42,707 nucleotides of DNA from an uncultured Acetatifactor sp. (GCA_910587555.1 CAJULV010000033.1:1-42707), one strand, 5' to 3'. Counted from the first letter of the stretch, positions 15,477 through 24,092 are shown. The notes: generated by a model from the letters alone, not told the origin. Translations and numbers: made by a program.

Positions 15477-16503
15477 TTAAAAATCTAATTCATTTCCGGG
15501 ATATGGCTCCATAACGCAGACAAAACTGCCATTCATCACAGCAGTCCAATAAGTAAAGTGACTGCCATTTTTGCATTTTCCCCCAATAGTCCATGACTGC
15601 CCTAATGGTGCTTCTGTAATGCCGCTAACTGCACCGGAACTTGAAGTGTAATATGTTTTTCCTCCGGCCCGCATATAACTCTCCACTTCAGAGCACTCTT
15701 TGCCCTGAGGAAATCTATTGGAAATAGACAAATTTATAATAGCAGTCTGAGCCGGCACTGCTGTTCCTGTCAAATTGCAGGTATATGTTCTATAGTCATC
15801 ACCCCAAATTTGGACAGAACCGTATGTAGGCATGTTTACAATCCTAAAAGTCTGAATAGCGGGACCAACATAGAAAAAGTAATTCATCATATCAGCAGAC
15901 CAGTCTCCGCCGCTTGCCACTCTTATATAATAAGTGCCTGATATTTCCGGCTGAAAATAAAAATATTTCTCTGGCTGTTTTGCGTACACATTATGTATAC
16001 TGGGATCAGTACTCCATACGGTTGCAGTATTATCCGGATATACATAATATACTTCAATAAACACATTTCTGCTTCCAACATTTCTTATGTCAACAAAGTA
16101 TGTTTCTCCAGCTTCCATACGAGTAGTATACCAGTCAACATCTGTATCGGAATGCAGGCCCGCAGTCCTCATGCCCAATGTATACAGTTCATGCCTTGAG
16201 GTCAACTGCGGTGTAATAACTTCTACGCTGTCATAAGGCTTTGCGGTCAGCCATGTATCATTGGGTTCATACTCATCAGGTGTTGTTATCAACGGCTGTA
16301 TCCCATTGTTATCCGCAAACACCTCATCTACCTGAGCACTGCTTAACCGAATCGGCTCCATTGTATCAAACTCTACCGACTCAAAATAGTCAGTAGATAC
16401 ATCTGAAACAACAGTTTCTGTTTCTTCTGCCATGACCGGCATAGAAAACAACATGCTACATGCTACATGCTACCAAAATTCCAAACATACGTTTCATTTT
16501 CAT
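15477..16503 (-). pseudogene. Secreted PPC-like protein, out of frame at a 7-bp repeat
   Basis: From ATG at 16503 (AGGAG upstream) the frame reads MKMKRMFGILVACSM and stops at TAG inside three copies of a 7-bp repeat (16453-16473). The long frame resumes after it as LFSMPVMAEETE and runs 325 residues. With one copy fewer the two join exactly into a complete signal peptide cut after VMA. The mature part has EYEPNDTW, DVDWYTTRM, ETYFVDI and YYIRVASGG, the signature of bacterial pre-peptidase C-terminal (PPC) beta domains, followed by a second beta region. It is probably a cell-surface or secreted protein. The state shown is OFF. Confidence 0.8.
16453..16473. repeat. 7-bp tandem repeat (ATGCTAC x3) in a signal peptide
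   Basis: Three perfect copies of ATGCTAC (GTAGCAT on the coding strand) sit in the hydrophobic core of the signal peptide. Since 7 is not a multiple of 3, each gain or loss shifts the frame. Two or five copies give the full protein, and three give a 15-residue product. Confidence 0.95.
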
Positions 16504-16546
16504 TGTCTTTGTCTCCTTTTAAATTTTTTGACATACTAATTTAAAA

Positions 16547-16945
16547 TCAATACGTCCTTTCTGCCGATGTTGCAGCCTTAGTTTCCCCATCTGCACTACA
16601 AATCATAGTAACCCGGTATGTGCCTCTGGAAACCTGGTATGTTTCAGCAACAAATGTGCTTCGTGTATCACTGGAAGCCTCCCAGGATTCCACATCAACC
16701 CATTTGCCTGATATTCCTGCAGACTACTGGCTCATTCTTTGTTATAAGCCTTACTGACCTGCATGGTTCCCGGGCTGGCACCTTGCGGTGGACGCTTCAC
16801 CTAGCCTTCCCTGTCATGGCCGGATTCAGCTCCCGGCACCGTCTGCCGGAAGCTTAGTCCAACCGTGACAGTGTATTGCCTGTTCTTATCCCCGCTGTTA
16901 TGCACTCTGTACCTGTGGCCTCTTAATGTCACCCAACATCCCTGG
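16547..16945 (-). pseudogene. Remnants of a small secreted-type protein
   Basis: A clear C-terminal piece at 16547-16723 reads SAGISGKWVDVES, ...TRSTFVAETYQV and ends ETKAATSAERTY. It is preceded in frame by TAG (16724-16726). Further upstream, 16801-16945 carries another protein-like fragment (GCWVTLRGHRYRVH) in a different frame. There is no ribosome site or start joining them. The pieces look like one or two small secreted proteins decayed by frameshift and stop, lying directly after agrB. They overlap nothing else. Confidence 0.5.
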
Positions 16946-17530
16946 TTAGTCAAACCGTTTAATTTTATTACTGATTGCCAACTCAACTGTTCCTGTCAAC
17001 AAGGATATGGCCACCATAGAAAATGCCATACATACACTTCTTATAGTTATTTCCCATTTAAACAACAAAGCAAAGATAAAAATTACGCTTTCCGTTCCTA
17101 AGACAATTCTGGTTCTTCTGCGATACACTTTACATTCTACTGCGTCAAGTTGTTTCGATGGATTATCTACAGGAGCCAAAACCCATATAACGCATCCGGC
17201 TATCATGGCACATATTCCGTAAAATATCAACGTGCGTTCAAAGACGGCAAAAATCATAAATGCCGCAATCAGTATTACTGCTGATACAAACAAACACCTT
17301 GTTTTGGTCGCCGCATGATACCCGCCTGCATTTTTTCTCAAAGGAAACAGCAGCAGCCACAGGAGCAAAGCCTCTCCGACTTGCTTAAAACAAATTCCCA
17401 CGGCCAGCGTCAAGCCAACCCCCAGCAGATTTCCTTCCAAACTCTCCAATCCAAAACGGATCACTTCTTTCTCTTCATCCGTAATGATTCCTCCTTTGTA
17501 AAAGGATTCTGCCATACGATCTGCCAACAT
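16946..17530 (-). CDS. agrB: AgrB peptide-processing protease
   Basis: AgrB is a membrane cysteine endopeptidase that removes the C-terminal tail of AgrD and closes the thiolactone ring of the signalling peptide. This 194-residue protein has the expected length. The conserved catalytic segment NAGGYHAATKTRC (around residue 70) supplies His and Cys, and four to six hydrophobic segments follow. Its ATG overlaps the TGA of agrD by one base, so the two are translationally coupled. Because agrD has lost its start and promoter to the rearrangement at 17662, agrB is probably not expressed in the present orientation. Confidence 0.9.
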   Translation of the reverse strand: MLADRMAESFYKGGIITDEEKEVIRFGLESLEGNLLGVGLTLAVGICFKQVGEALLLWLLLFPLRKNAGGYHAATKTRCLFVSAVILIAAFMIFAVFERTLIFYGICAMIAGCVIWVLAPVDNPSKQLDAVECKVYRRRTRIVLGTESVIFIFALLFKWEITIRSVCMAFSMVAISLLTGTVELAISNKIKRFD

Positions 17531-17667
17531 CAGAACTTACGCAGCTTTTTTACAGCCTGCGGTTCCTTTGGTTGAAAACCGATGCAAGGACATGTAGTGT
17601 TTGCTTCCATGCTGGCAGATTTTTTTGCTAAATATGCAACGGTTTTTTTCATAAAACCATAGGGAAA
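17530..17667 (-). pseudogene. agrD: 3' fragment of agrD (signal-peptide precursor)
   Basis: This encodes an AgrD-type precursor: amphipathic MKKTVAYLAKKSASMEAN, core TTCPCIGF, and the conserved charged tail QPKEPQAVKKLRKF. The first ATG here has no ribosome site. In frame upstream it reads FPYGF and then passes into group II intron sequence at GGGAAA (17662-17667). The missing start, with a strong AAAGGAGGGAG site, is found 10 kb away at 27553-27603. Joining the two through the shared TTTCCC gives an intact 60-codon gene. The mature signal probably uses one of the two Cys in CPCIGF for its ring; which one cannot be told. Confidence 0.85.
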
Positions 17668-18051
17668 CCGTGGTCGAATGTCTTTAGCAGACATCACACC
17701 AGCTAAAGATGGCAGTCGGGCTACAGAGTAGAGCTAAAACTGTTATGTAAAGCTAGAATGCAGGGAACGAAGGAACCACAGCAGAGAACGGTAGCTACCG
17801 TAAAAGAGTTATTGCACTCGCTCTAACAGGCAGGAAATGGCCTGTGAAGCTGTGGGACGGCAGCCCGTAGTAGTGATGAAGCACCGTAATGGGTGTGGAG
17901 CGAAGGGGCATAGTCTGTACAGTGGCAACTGTATAGATGGAGCGCCGTGTGAGGGGAAACTCTCACGCACGGTGCGAAGCGGGGGAAAATCCCTCTGACT
18001 GCCTGACAGTTAAACACAGTCAGGTAAAAGATGTGGATTACCTATCGCTAC
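17662..18051 (+). ncRNA. Group II intron, 3' part (split)
   Basis: The sequence matches the 3' portion of a bacterial group II intron without an internal ORF. A domain III-like segment (17853-17913) contains CGTAGTAGTGATGAAGC and CGAAGGGG. A minimal domain IV hairpin (CTGTACAGT...ACTGTATAG) ends near 17938. Domain V (17940-17976) has the AGC triad and a GGGAAA-capped stem. Domain VI (17977-18051) has basal pairs AGCG/CGCT and AATCC/GGATT, a candidate branch A at 18044, eight positions from the 3' end, and a final AC. The 3' splice site is 18051/18052. The left boundary is the rearrangement point at GGGAAA, and the remaining 5' part is at 27598-27954. Confidence 0.85.
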
Positions 18052-18522
18052 GGGTGGTGGGAATATGAGTGGCTGTCCTATTCGGCATCTTTAAGCTCCA
18101 CTTTTTCTACAAAGCCGGATGCCAAAAACCCCACCGCATCGGGAAAGAACATGAAGAGCGGATATGGGCTGAATGCGGATGTTTCTGCCCGTGTCAGTTC
18201 TTCGGCACCCAGCGGACATATTACCGGGGCGCAGAACGTAGTGGCCTACTTTCCGGAATTTCACTACGGGGAATACTGGCGGCTTCTGGAACGGAAGAAT
18301 ACCGGTTATTCCAGTACCTTTGCATTTCAGATGAACCCCTACAGCACCTATGGCCGTCCGGTGCATTTTTCACCGGTATGGTATCCAAACGGACGGTATG
18401 CAACCTATGTGGAAGTGCTGGATGCCTGGACCCCGGCTGGGATGCTGCAGATTAACCTGACGGATACGCTGACGGTCAGAGGTTCCTTATATGATGACTG
18501 GCATATCCGCCCGGTGAAATAG
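18052..18522 (+). CDS. 3' exon of secreted transfer-operon protein
   Basis: This encodes the last 156 residues of a large secreted protein whose N-terminal part lies on the other strand at 27955-29184. It starts GWWEYEWLSYSASL, continues with AQNVVAYFPEFHYGEYWRLLER and VHFSPVWYPNGRYATY, and ends LYDDWHIRPVK. No proper start exists: the ATG at 18031 is inside intron domain VI. Joined at the predicted splice sites the protein reads WCDH-GWWEYEW in frame, giving 566 residues. It leads the 18-25 kb transfer genes on the + strand, with the next start 12 nt away. Its role in the conjugation machine is unknown. Confidence 0.8.
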   Translation, partial: GWWEYEWLSYSASLSSTFSTKPDAKNPTASGKNMKSGYGLNADVSARVSSSAPSGHITGAQNVVAYFPEFHYGEYWRLLERKNTGYSSTFAFQMNPYSTYGRPVHFSPVWYPNGRYATYVEVLDAWTPAGMLQINLTDTLTVRGSLYDDWHIRPVK

Positions 18523-18534
18523 CAGGAGGTGAGC

Positions 18535-19170
18535 ATGGGAAACAGAGCGGTTTACTGTCTGAAAGAGGACAGGAAAGAAACACACTTTTATACCCATTAT
18601 GGGGCAAACTCCCTGTCGCCTCTTTTGCGTCTGTGGCAGGCCATGGAGATTCAAAAGCAACTGCCAGGAAATCAAAGCCTTGCATATATCTTTGAACATC
18701 TGGATGATACCGGAAGATATCAGGAGGAACGCCTGCCGGCCGAGGATATGTTTTTGACACGGATTCAGCCGGGAGAGGTGGGAAACTATAAGGATATCTA
18801 TAAGAAAGGCAGCCAGCTGGAAATATGGATTACCCTTGACGTGGACGAAAACCAGTGTATTTTGGACTACAACCCTAATTGCCCCTGGTATCACACCATG
18901 GGCAGTTATTCTATAGATCTTGACAAAGGGGTGGAAAATGTCAGGCGGCTGTTGGAGTATGGGGAAGAGAACCATATCACAGATTTTAATGAACTGCTTG
19001 CCATTTACCATCACAGCACCGGACTTGCAGAAAAGCTGGAGGATGTCCGTGCCAGTATGCAGCTTTCTGAATATCTGGAATCCCCGCAGGCGGAGGAACA
19101 GAGCCGCAGATACCGGGAGATGCTGGCACGGGAAGAACCGGAGAGCAGGCAGGAGGAAATGGAGCGATAA
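18535..19170 (+). CDS. Conserved hypothetical protein of the transfer operon
   Basis: A 211-residue soluble acidic protein. ATG at 18535 is preferred because GCAGGAGGTG lies directly upstream; GTG at 18529 is less likely. It opens MGNRAVYCLKEDRKETHFYTHYG and has YNPNCPWYHTMGSYSIDLD in the middle. The last third is helical and charged with DVRASMQLSEYLES and a Glu/Arg tail. No signal peptide or membrane segment is present. It lies between the secreted-protein exon and the VirB4 genes, as part of the same operon. I do not recognise a family. Confidence 0.75.
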   Translation: MGNRAVYCLKEDRKETHFYTHYGANSLSPLLRLWQAMEIQKQLPGNQSLAYIFEHLDDTGRYQEERLPAEDMFLTRIQPGEVGNYKDIYKKGSQLEIWITLDVDENQCILDYNPNCPWYHTMGSYSIDLDKGVENVRRLLEYGEENHITDFNELLAIYHHSTGLAEKLEDVRASMQLSEYLESPQAEEQSRRYREMLAREEPESRQEEMER

Positions 19171-19299
19171 CAGCGTGTAAAGAACTTCTAAGCGGTCAAG
19201 AGGGGGCAGACCCACCTCTTTAGTACGCCCGCTAAGAAGTTCTAAGTTACACGCGGAAGAATGCCAAGTGCAAGCATTCTTCCAGACAACTATAAATGT
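19170..19299. repeat. Long structured intergenic element, three hairpins
   Basis: CGTGTAA plus AGAACTTCTAAGCG (19170-19190) pairs with CGCTAAGAAGTTCT (19226-19239) and TTACACG (19243-19249). An inner AAGAGG/CCTCTT stem makes an 80-nt nested fold. It is followed by AAGAATGC (19253-19260) with GCATTCTT (19270-19277), then CCAGACA (19278-19284) with TGTCTGG (19293-19299). The middle hairpin matches that at 10576-10602. The element lies inside an operon, so it may be a processing site, an attenuator or a nick region. Confidence 0.75.
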
Positions 19300-19333
19300 C
19301 TGGAAAAGCAGACAGACAGGAGCGAAAACGAAT

Positions 19334-20035
19334 ATGGAAGGACTTATTTTTCCAATCATCATGTTGGCCGTCACTCTTTTGGGAGGCGGCCTTTTGCTGA
19401 TTGTACTGAAACACAGCAAACCCAAAAACCAGGGAGGCGGGGAGAGCCTTGCCATTCAGACAGCCCAGGAATTTATCAATGTCCGGGACATTCAGGACAA
19501 GAACCTTTATACCACGGACGGGTTGATTCTTACTTTTGTACGCATCCACTCCATCAGCATTGAACTGTACAGCAAGGCGGAGAAGAACAGCCTGATCCGC
19601 CAGCTGACGACAGAACTGTCGGAAATCCAGTATCCCTTCAAGTTTCTGGCAGTGAGCCGGCCGGTGGATATCTCCCCGGTCATCACAGATATGCAGTCTA
19701 TGCTGAAGGAGGCGGATGACAGACGCAAGGAACTGCTCCGGCAGGAGATTTTACAGATGTCCGGCTTTGCCCTGTCCGGAGAGATTGTGGAACGGCAGTT
19801 TTATGTTTCTCTCTGGGAGAGGGCAGAAGAAGGAGCAGAGAAGGAACTGATTAAGAGGGCGACATTGTTTTCGGAAAAGTTTTCCGGGTGCGGCATTCCC
19901 TGTGACGTACTGGGGGAGAAAGAGATTGTGCGGCTTTTGAACCTGGTCCATAATCCATCCTATACCCATCTGGAAGATACAGAGTTTTCCGCAACGATTC
20001 CAGTTTTAGAGTATGAAAGGCAGGGCAGTGTCTGA
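19334..20035 (+). CDS. VirB4-associated membrane protein
   Basis: A 233-residue protein. The start at 19334 (MEGLIFPIIM) has AGGAG eleven bases upstream, and earlier in-frame ATGs fall in the hairpin element. One membrane segment (residues 2-24, FPIIMLAVTLLGGGLLLIVL) is followed by a soluble domain with FVRIHSISIELYSKAEKNSLIRQL and SRPVDISPVITDMQ. That pattern recalls the N-terminal domain of VirB4/TrbE-type ATPases, here as a separate protein placed just before the ATPase gene. It is probably a membrane anchor or partner for VirB4 at the base of the transfer channel, which is inference from order and similarity. Confidence 0.65.
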   Translation: MEGLIFPIIMLAVTLLGGGLLLIVLKHSKPKNQGGGESLAIQTAQEFINVRDIQDKNLYTTDGLILTFVRIHSISIELYSKAEKNSLIRQLTTELSEIQYPFKFLAVSRPVDISPVITDMQSMLKEADDRRKELLRQEILQMSGFALSGEIVERQFYVSLWERAEEGAEKELIKRATLFSEKFSGCGIPCDVLGEKEIVRLLNLVHNPSYTHLEDTEFSATIPVLEYERQGSV

Positions 20036-20106
20036 CTGCCATGGTATCAGGCAGGACAGAAAGCGTTTGATGAATGCGTTCACGAGTACAGAACAGGAGG
20101 AACTAT

Positions 20107-21984
20107 ATGCTGAAACGAGAAAACGTGCAGGAACAGGGAACAAGGAACCATGCCCTGCTGAACGTAACCACCCCAGTGGGGCTGGGGTTTTCCAAGAACA
20201 GCCTTGAGCTGGGGGAAAATATGGGAAAGGTGTACGGGCTTATCCGTTATCCCCAGAAGGTAGAGGTGGAATGGCTCTCCCGTATCACCAATATCCCGTC
20301 CACCATCGTATCCATTGGATGGAGGCCAGTGGATAATGCAACCCTGATCAATGCCATCTCCCGCAATGTGGTACAGCAGAGGGGACTGGCGGAGGGAGCC
20401 AAAGACCCTTTATCCAGACAGCGGGCGGAAAAGGCAGCCGATGACGGGGAGAAGATCATCATGCAGATTGACCGGGAGGGTGAGACCGTGGGACTGATGA
20501 GCGTGTCGGTCATGCCCATTGCAAAGGACGAAAAGGCTTTCAAAAAGGTGTGCCGCCGTGCGGAGAGCATGGTGAGCGTTATGAAATGCAAGATGCGGGT
20601 AATCCCCAACCTGCAGAAAGAGAGCTTCCGGCACATTTCCCCGTCCTTTCCCACCAATGCCAAGATTGAGAGTATCCTGCAAAAAATTGTGCCAATCTCC
20701 ACCTTTGTAGGTGGATTTCCTTTTGCCAGCAGTGGATTCAATGATGGGGAGGGATACTACTTTGCCCAGGATACCAGCGGCGGACTGGTGATTGTGGATA
20801 CCTGGCGCCGGGGTGGAGACCGCACCAACAGCAATTTTGTCATTATGGGAAATTCCGGTGTGGGCAAGTCCACGGCCATCAAGCATATCATTCTGTCCGA
20901 GTTTATGAAAGGAACGAAAATTCTTGTAGTAGACCCGGAATCCGAATATAAAGACCTGTGTTTCAATCTGAATGGGGACTGGATCAACGCTGTGGGAGGT
21001 TCGGCAGGCATGATCAACCCCCTGCAGGTTCGTCCTTCGCCCCGTGATGACGAGCAGGAGAAAGAGGCCGACCGCCTGTACCGGGACGAGGGGTATGGGA
21101 TGAATGAGTCTGGCAATGGCCAGCTCAGTGAGCTGGCCATGCATATGAAGAACCTGGAAATCTTTTTCAACCTCTATATTCCGTCCATCACGGATATGCA
21201 GAGGGCTGTACTGAAGAAATGTCTCATTGAATTGTACCGGAATTTCGGAATTATCTGGGAGACAGACATTTCCCTTTTGGAAGCCGGGGATTTCCCTGTG
21301 TTTTCCGACCTTTATCAGCTGGTTCAGAAAAAAGCAGAGGAAGAAGCTGACCGCCAGGTATATGCGGATCTGGCATTGCTTTTATACGATATCGCAGAGG
21401 GTTCCGACAGTTTTATCTGGAACGGCAAAAGCAGTATCAAGGATGGAGTCGGGGAGGATAACGGCAGTGGTTCCATTATTGTGCTGGATACCAATGCCCT
21501 GCAGGAGACCAGCGACCATATCAAACGGACACAGTATTTTAACATCCTGACCTGGTGCTGGGAGCAGATGAGCCGGAACCGGGAGGAACGGGTGCTTTTA
21601 ATCTGTGACGAGGCATATCTGATGATTGACCAGAAAGTGCCCCAATCCCTTGTGTACCTGCGGAATGTGATGAAACGGGCGAGGAAGTATGAGGGTGCCC
21701 TGGCTATCATTTCCCACAGCATTGTGGATTTTTTGAGCGAGAGCATTAAGCAGTATGGGCAGGCGCTCCTTGACATCCCCTGCTATAAGGTGCTCATGGG
21801 GACGGATGGAAAGAATCTGAAGGAAACGGCAGACCTTTATGATCTGACGGAGGCGGAACAGGAGCTGTTACTGGCAAGGAAGCGGGGACATGCCCTGTTT
21901 ATGGTGGGAGCCAAACGCCTGCACATCAGCTTTGAGATTCCGGAATACAAGATGCTCTACATGGGCAGGGCAGGAGGGCGGTAA
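20107..21984 (+). CDS. virB4: VirB4-type conjugation ATPase
   Basis: VirB4 powers assembly and function of the type IV secretion channel at the cytoplasmic membrane. The start at 20107 (MLKRENVQEQ) has AGGAGG upstream. Residues 1-240 form the N-terminal domain. Walker A IMGNSGVGKST lies near residue 247, DPESEYKDL follows, and Walker B RVLLICDEAYLMID lies near residue 497. Then come RNVMKRARKYEG and a C-terminal ISHSIVDFL motif typical of the HerA/FtsK-like VirB4 fold. At 625 residues it is full length for Gram-positive versions. It is cut off from the minus-strand Tad operon by the 10-kb rearrangement, so its present promoter is unclear. Confidence 0.93.
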   Translation: MLKRENVQEQGTRNHALLNVTTPVGLGFSKNSLELGENMGKVYGLIRYPQKVEVEWLSRITNIPSTIVSIGWRPVDNATLINAISRNVVQQRGLAEGAKDPLSRQRAEKAADDGEKIIMQIDREGETVGLMSVSVMPIAKDEKAFKKVCRRAESMVSVMKCKMRVIPNLQKESFRHISPSFPTNAKIESILQKIVPISTFVGGFPFASSGFNDGEGYYFAQDTSGGLVIVDTWRRGGDRTNSNFVIMGNSGVGKSTAIKHIILSEFMKGTKILVVDPESEYKDLCFNLNGDWINAVGGSAGMINPLQVRPSPRDDEQEKEADRLYRDEGYGMNESGNGQLSELAMHMKNLEIFFNLYIPSITDMQRAVLKKCLIELYRNFGIIWETDISLLEAGDFPVFSDLYQLVQKKAEEEADRQVYADLALLLYDIAEGSDSFIWNGKSSIKDGVGEDNGSGSIIVLDTNALQETSDHIKRTQYFNILTWCWEQMSRNREERVLLICDEAYLMIDQKVPQSLVYLRNVMKRARKYEGALAIISHSIVDFLSESIKQYGQALLDIPCYKVLMGTDGKNLKETADLYDLTEAEQELLLARKRGHALFMVGAKRLHISFEIPEYKMLYMGRAGGR

Positions 21985-22083
21985 TGATGAAAATGATATC
22001 CGGCATTAAATTTTGGCATTTGTGCATGAGAAAGAATGTAGAAGAGAAAGGTTCGGACATGGGCTGGGAAGAAAGGAGTTTGT

Positions 22084-22911
22084 ATGGCAGTTGACCCGGT
22101 AACGGCAAAAATACTGGCACAGCTGGCAGTTCAGGCAGCAGCGGATAAGCAGGCGCGGAAACGTCTGCTTATCGCTGTATTGGCGCCTGTCCTGTTTCTG
22201 TTGCTGCTCATCGCCTTTATCGTCCACCTGCTCACCAGTCCTGTCTCCCTGTTTGTGGAGTGGGCGCTGGGGGACAGCGAGATTACGGCCATTGAATCCT
22301 TTCAGCAGGAATACGGTTATAACCAGAACATCGGTATCTATGATGCAGATTATATCAATGGCAGCGGCCAGTGCTATGAGGGCGTGGTGTTCACAGATGG
22401 CGGCATGGAGGTGATGTACTATAACCAGATGGACGAGCGGTGGGCAGACATCATGTACGGCACATCCAGTACCATCGGACAGGGGGGATGCGGCCCCACG
22501 TCCATGGCGATTGTGGTATCCACTCTCACCGGGGAGGCTCATGACCCGGTGGAACTGGCCCGGTGGTCCGTGGCAAACGGACATCGCTGTGAGGGCAATG
22601 GTTCCTATCACAGTCTGATTCCGGCAGCGGCATCTGCTTATGGGCTGTCCTGTGAGAAGAACCTGGATGCCCAGGAGATTGTGGATGCTCTCTCTTCCGG
22701 AAAGCTGGTGGTTGTGATCATGAATAAGGGGCACTTCACCAGGGGCGGGCATTTCATTGTCCTGCGGGGTGTGACCAGTGAAGGGAAAATTCTGGTGGCA
22801 GACCCGGCAAGCTATGGCAGAAGTGAACAGGAATGGGATTTATCCATCATCATGGATGAATCCAACAAGGCGGCAGGTTCCGGCGGCCCTTACTGGGCAG
22901 TCGGCAGATAA
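22084..22911 (+). CDS. Membrane-anchored C39-like peptidase of the transfer operon
   Basis: A 275-residue protein with a short cytoplasmic N-terminus, one membrane segment at about residues 29-52 (LLIAVLAPVLFLLLLIAFIV) and an extracellular domain. The domain resembles peptidase C39-like cysteine proteases: IGQGGCGPTSMA supplies the Gln and Cys, GGHFIVLRGV the His, and VADPA the Asp. In the usual place of a VirB1-like wall hydrolase after virB4, it probably opens or remodels the cell wall, or processes a secreted protein. Cleavage of a peptide rather than glycan is predicted from the fold. The start is ATG at 22084 with AAAGGAG upstream. Confidence 0.82.
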   Translation: MAVDPVTAKILAQLAVQAAADKQARKRLLIAVLAPVLFLLLLIAFIVHLLTSPVSLFVEWALGDSEITAIESFQQEYGYNQNIGIYDADYINGSGQCYEGVVFTDGGMEVMYYNQMDERWADIMYGTSSTIGQGGCGPTSMAIVVSTLTGEAHDPVELARWSVANGHRCEGNGSYHSLIPAAASAYGLSCEKNLDAQEIVDALSSGKLVVVIMNKGHFTRGGHFIVLRGVTSEGKILVADPASYGRSEQEWDLSIIMDESNKAAGSGGPYWAVGR

Positions 22912-22927
22912 CAGGAGGCAGAAGCAT

Positions 22928-23932
22928 ATGGTTTTATATTTATCATCCACCCAGCATACCAATCTGCTGGACTTTACCGGCTTTTATGAGCCGGACAGCG
23001 AGATGCCCGTCAAGAAGATGGTGGGGAATTTTGTTCTGAAACAGTTCGTAGTCTACGATATGCGCAGTTTTGCCCACTTTACGGATGTAGTCCTTGACCG
23101 TCCTGCATTTGGGGACACAGACGAGGAATTTGCACAGGCCATCCAGGAGTTTCTTACCATGTACTCTGCAAGGGTGACGGTCATTTGCGAGGGGCTTATG
23201 CAGGCTGACCCGCTGTTTCAGGCGCTGCTTGACTGCGGTGTGGGGAATATCGTGTGTGATACGGAGATTGGGGAGATTCAGCAGGAGATCAGGGAGTGTT
23301 TGAGCGACCAGGGTATGACACGGTATGCGGCAAAGGAAAGGCCGGACAGAGCAGGCGGGCAGGAGCATTACCGGTTTGACTGTAAGAATGTGGCGGTGGC
23401 TGTGGTTGGCTCCCAGTCCAGAATCGGAGTCACCACCGCAGCTGTGGGACTAAGCGCATGGCTGGCCCGTGTGGGTGCATCCGTATGTTATGTGGAGGCC
23501 CATACAGACGGCCATCTGGCGGCTCTGGCTCGTGGGTATGAGATGGAAACAGAAGAGGAAGGCTGGCAGTTTGAAGGGGTACATTACCGAAGGATGGAGC
23601 CGAGGGCAGATGTGAACTTTGTGGTGTATGACCTGGGGAGTGACCTTGCAGGGAAGAAAGAACTGGTGGAAAGAGCAGATATCAAACTGCTGGTATGCGG
23701 TACGAAGCCTTATGAGTTGGGCTTTACCGTCCGCCTGCAGGCATTCCTTTCGGGAGTTTATGCACATCTTCTCTGCCCTTTTGTGGCAGAGGGAATGAAG
23801 AACGATCTGGCGGATGCCCTGCAGAATGATTACCATAAAGTGATGTTTTCGGAGTACCAGCCGGAACTGACGGACAGTGACTGTAATGCGAAGCAGTATA
23901 AGAACTTGATTGCGAAATATATCGCAGGTTGA
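22928..23932 (+). CDS. ParA/CpaE-like protein with an altered P-loop
   Basis: A 334-residue protein; ATG at 22928 follows ACAGGAGGC. The first 140 residues resemble a receiver-like or adaptor domain (LDFTGFYEPDSEM, FVVYDMRSFAHF). The second half has the order of MinD/ParA ATPases: a P-loop-like GSQSRIGVTTAAVGLSAWL, then VCYVEAHTDGHLAAL, FVVYDLGSDL and LLVCGTKPYE. The usual Gly-Lys-Thr is replaced by GVT, so nucleotide binding may be weak or lost. Tad systems use CpaE/TadZ proteins to place the machine in the cell, and this may be the second such protein of the element, beside that at 35294-36199. Confidence 0.7.
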   Translation: MVLYLSSTQHTNLLDFTGFYEPDSEMPVKKMVGNFVLKQFVVYDMRSFAHFTDVVLDRPAFGDTDEEFAQAIQEFLTMYSARVTVICEGLMQADPLFQALLDCGVGNIVCDTEIGEIQQEIRECLSDQGMTRYAAKERPDRAGGQEHYRFDCKNVAVAVVGSQSRIGVTTAAVGLSAWLARVGASVCYVEAHTDGHLAALARGYEMETEEEGWQFEGVHYRRMEPRADVNFVVYDLGSDLAGKKELVERADIKLLVCGTKPYELGFTVRLQAFLSGVYAHLLCPFVAEGMKNDLADALQNDYHKVMFSEYQPELTDSDCNAKQYKNLIAKYIAG

Positions 23933-24014
23933 AAGAAGAATGGTTTCGAGAGTGGATTAACGAGAAAAGAGAAACCAAAACACGTTGGTTTTATTGTAGA
24001 ATAATGCAAAAGAG

Positions 24015-24050
24015 GAGCCATGCAGGGTACGGAAAATACTGACATGGCTC
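24015..24050 (+). repeat. Hairpin before the helix-turn-helix gene
   Basis: GAGCCATG (24015-24022) and CATGGCTC (24043-24050) pair over 8 bp. It lies between the ParA-like gene and the regulator. Only TTCGAC follows, so it is at best a weak terminator. Confidence 0.5.
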
Positions 24051-24092
24051 TTCGACATTGATAGAAGAGATTTCGAGCAGGAGGAATTTGAA

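Noticed and set aside
17823..18017. Minus-strand open frame inside the intron 3' part
   Set aside because: It is antisense to structured intron domains III-VI, with no start signal.
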